Below are positions 63,743 through 64,000 of a stretch of 64,000 nucleotides of DNA, piece after piece (the stretch's first letter is position 1; each line of letters opens with the position of its first letter). Made by a program: the position numbers and the translations under genes. This DNA comes from CAVWXT01 sp963759115 (lineage in GTDB: Bacteria > Planctomycetota > Planctomycetia > Pirellulales > Thermoguttaceae), in contig CAVWXT010000006.1 of NCBI GenBank assembly GCA_963759115.1, positions 248,001-312,000 of the forward strand. The letters run 5' to 3'. The notes under the pieces were generated by a model. It worked only from the letters and a program-made list of their open reading frames with translations, did not search any database and was not told the DNA's origin.

Positions 63743-64000
63743 ATGTCATGGACACCACCAGACAAAGTGGATGAGACGACTGTGTGGGGCGTTTTTGCAT
63801 CTATACCGGAGGCAGCCACAGCAGAAGAGACAATTGCAATCGGTAGGTGGTTTCGCCAGAATCGCGCCTTGTTCGCTCCAATCGTCAAAGGGCTGGCAGA
63901 GTTAGCAGCATCACAACCGGGCGGAACCGAGGCATCGACCGATACCGTAAAGTGGGCCGGTTGTGGGATGAAGGCGAAATCGACATGTTCAACCAGACCG
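63743..64000 (+). CDS. Hypothetical protein, truncated by the window end
   Basis: An open frame of 86 codons from ATG 63743 (MSWTPPDKVDETTVWGVFAS), preceded by GAGGG 7 bases upstream, and still open at the window edge. 'TAEETIAIGRWFRQNRALFA' and 'PIVKGLAELAASQ' look helical. No family recognised; the full protein is outside the window. Confidence 0.5.
   Translation, partial: MSWTPPDKVDETTVWGVFASIPEAATAEETIAIGRWFRQNRALFAPIVKGLAELAASQPGGTEASTDTVKWAGCGMKAKSTCSTRP

Overview
This 64 kb window is high-GC bacterial DNA. It most likely comes from a planctomycete (Pirellulales-like) or a close relative. I infer this from the gene families seen together: a secretin-N protein with a Gly/Gln tail, a TIGR03790-type protein, DUF1573 next to a four-haem lipoprotein, PmoA-like/DUF6807, Tat-exported Gfo/Idh/MocA proteins, LssY_C and a MGLTIHY-type small protein. 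There is no rRNA and no CRISPR array. The only tRNA is a tRNA-Gly(CCC) at 4.3 kb.

Layout. 0-4.4 kb: secretin-like protein, a broken lipoprotein, an XRE regulator with an apparently leaderless promoter overlapping a HEAT-repeat lipoprotein, then tRNA-Gly. 4.5-9.4 kb: integrase remnant, DUF6717-like gene damaged by a 74-bp tandem duplication, a 55-residue membrane protein, O-methyltransferase, LssY_C protein, HTH protein, IS3 element. 9.6-17.7 kb: an Ntn-hydrolase gene split by an IS1-like element with an 8-bp target duplication, then two inverted ISAzo13-type copies enclosing an MBL hydrolase and IS66 debris. 17.8-26.5 kb: a membrane-protein operon and an ADP-forming acetate-CoA ligase, both shattered by many mostly +1 frameshifts, with an intact REP-associated transposase between them. 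26.8-31.9 kb: intact one-carbon genes (pterin-dependent methyltransferase plus corrinoid protein) and a catabolic cluster (sugar isomerase, PmoA-like, Gfo/Idh). 32.1-34.7 kb: a second REP-associated transposase with a group II intron inserted directly against its right REP hairpin. 34.8-47 kb: Gfo/Idh protein, a large IS4-like element, TIGR03790 protein, tadA, SGNH hydrolase, alr, four-haem protein, DUF1573. 47-55 kb: polysaccharide genes (O-antigen ligase-like, MraY/WecA-like), DUF4416, a three-gene toxin-antitoxin-like operon, proS, trpC. 55-64 kb: Phd/PIN pair, ORF6N remnant, a SNF2 helicase gene cut by IS30 and ISL3, MazEF-like pair, fragments.

The main theme is small repeats and mobile DNA. 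At least eight IS-type elements, two RAYT units, one group II intron and several palindromic repeat families are visible. Two repeat families (GGGTTCA heptamers and a GGAGGCGACT palindrome) lie inside the open reading frames of two adjacent polysaccharide genes without breaking them. This resembles Rickettsia palindromic elements and is the most novel signal I see. Two interrupted genes can be rejoined exactly by deleting the IS plus one target duplication. Frameshifts are frequent; the dense cluster at 17.8-26.5 kb could be assembly error rather than biology.
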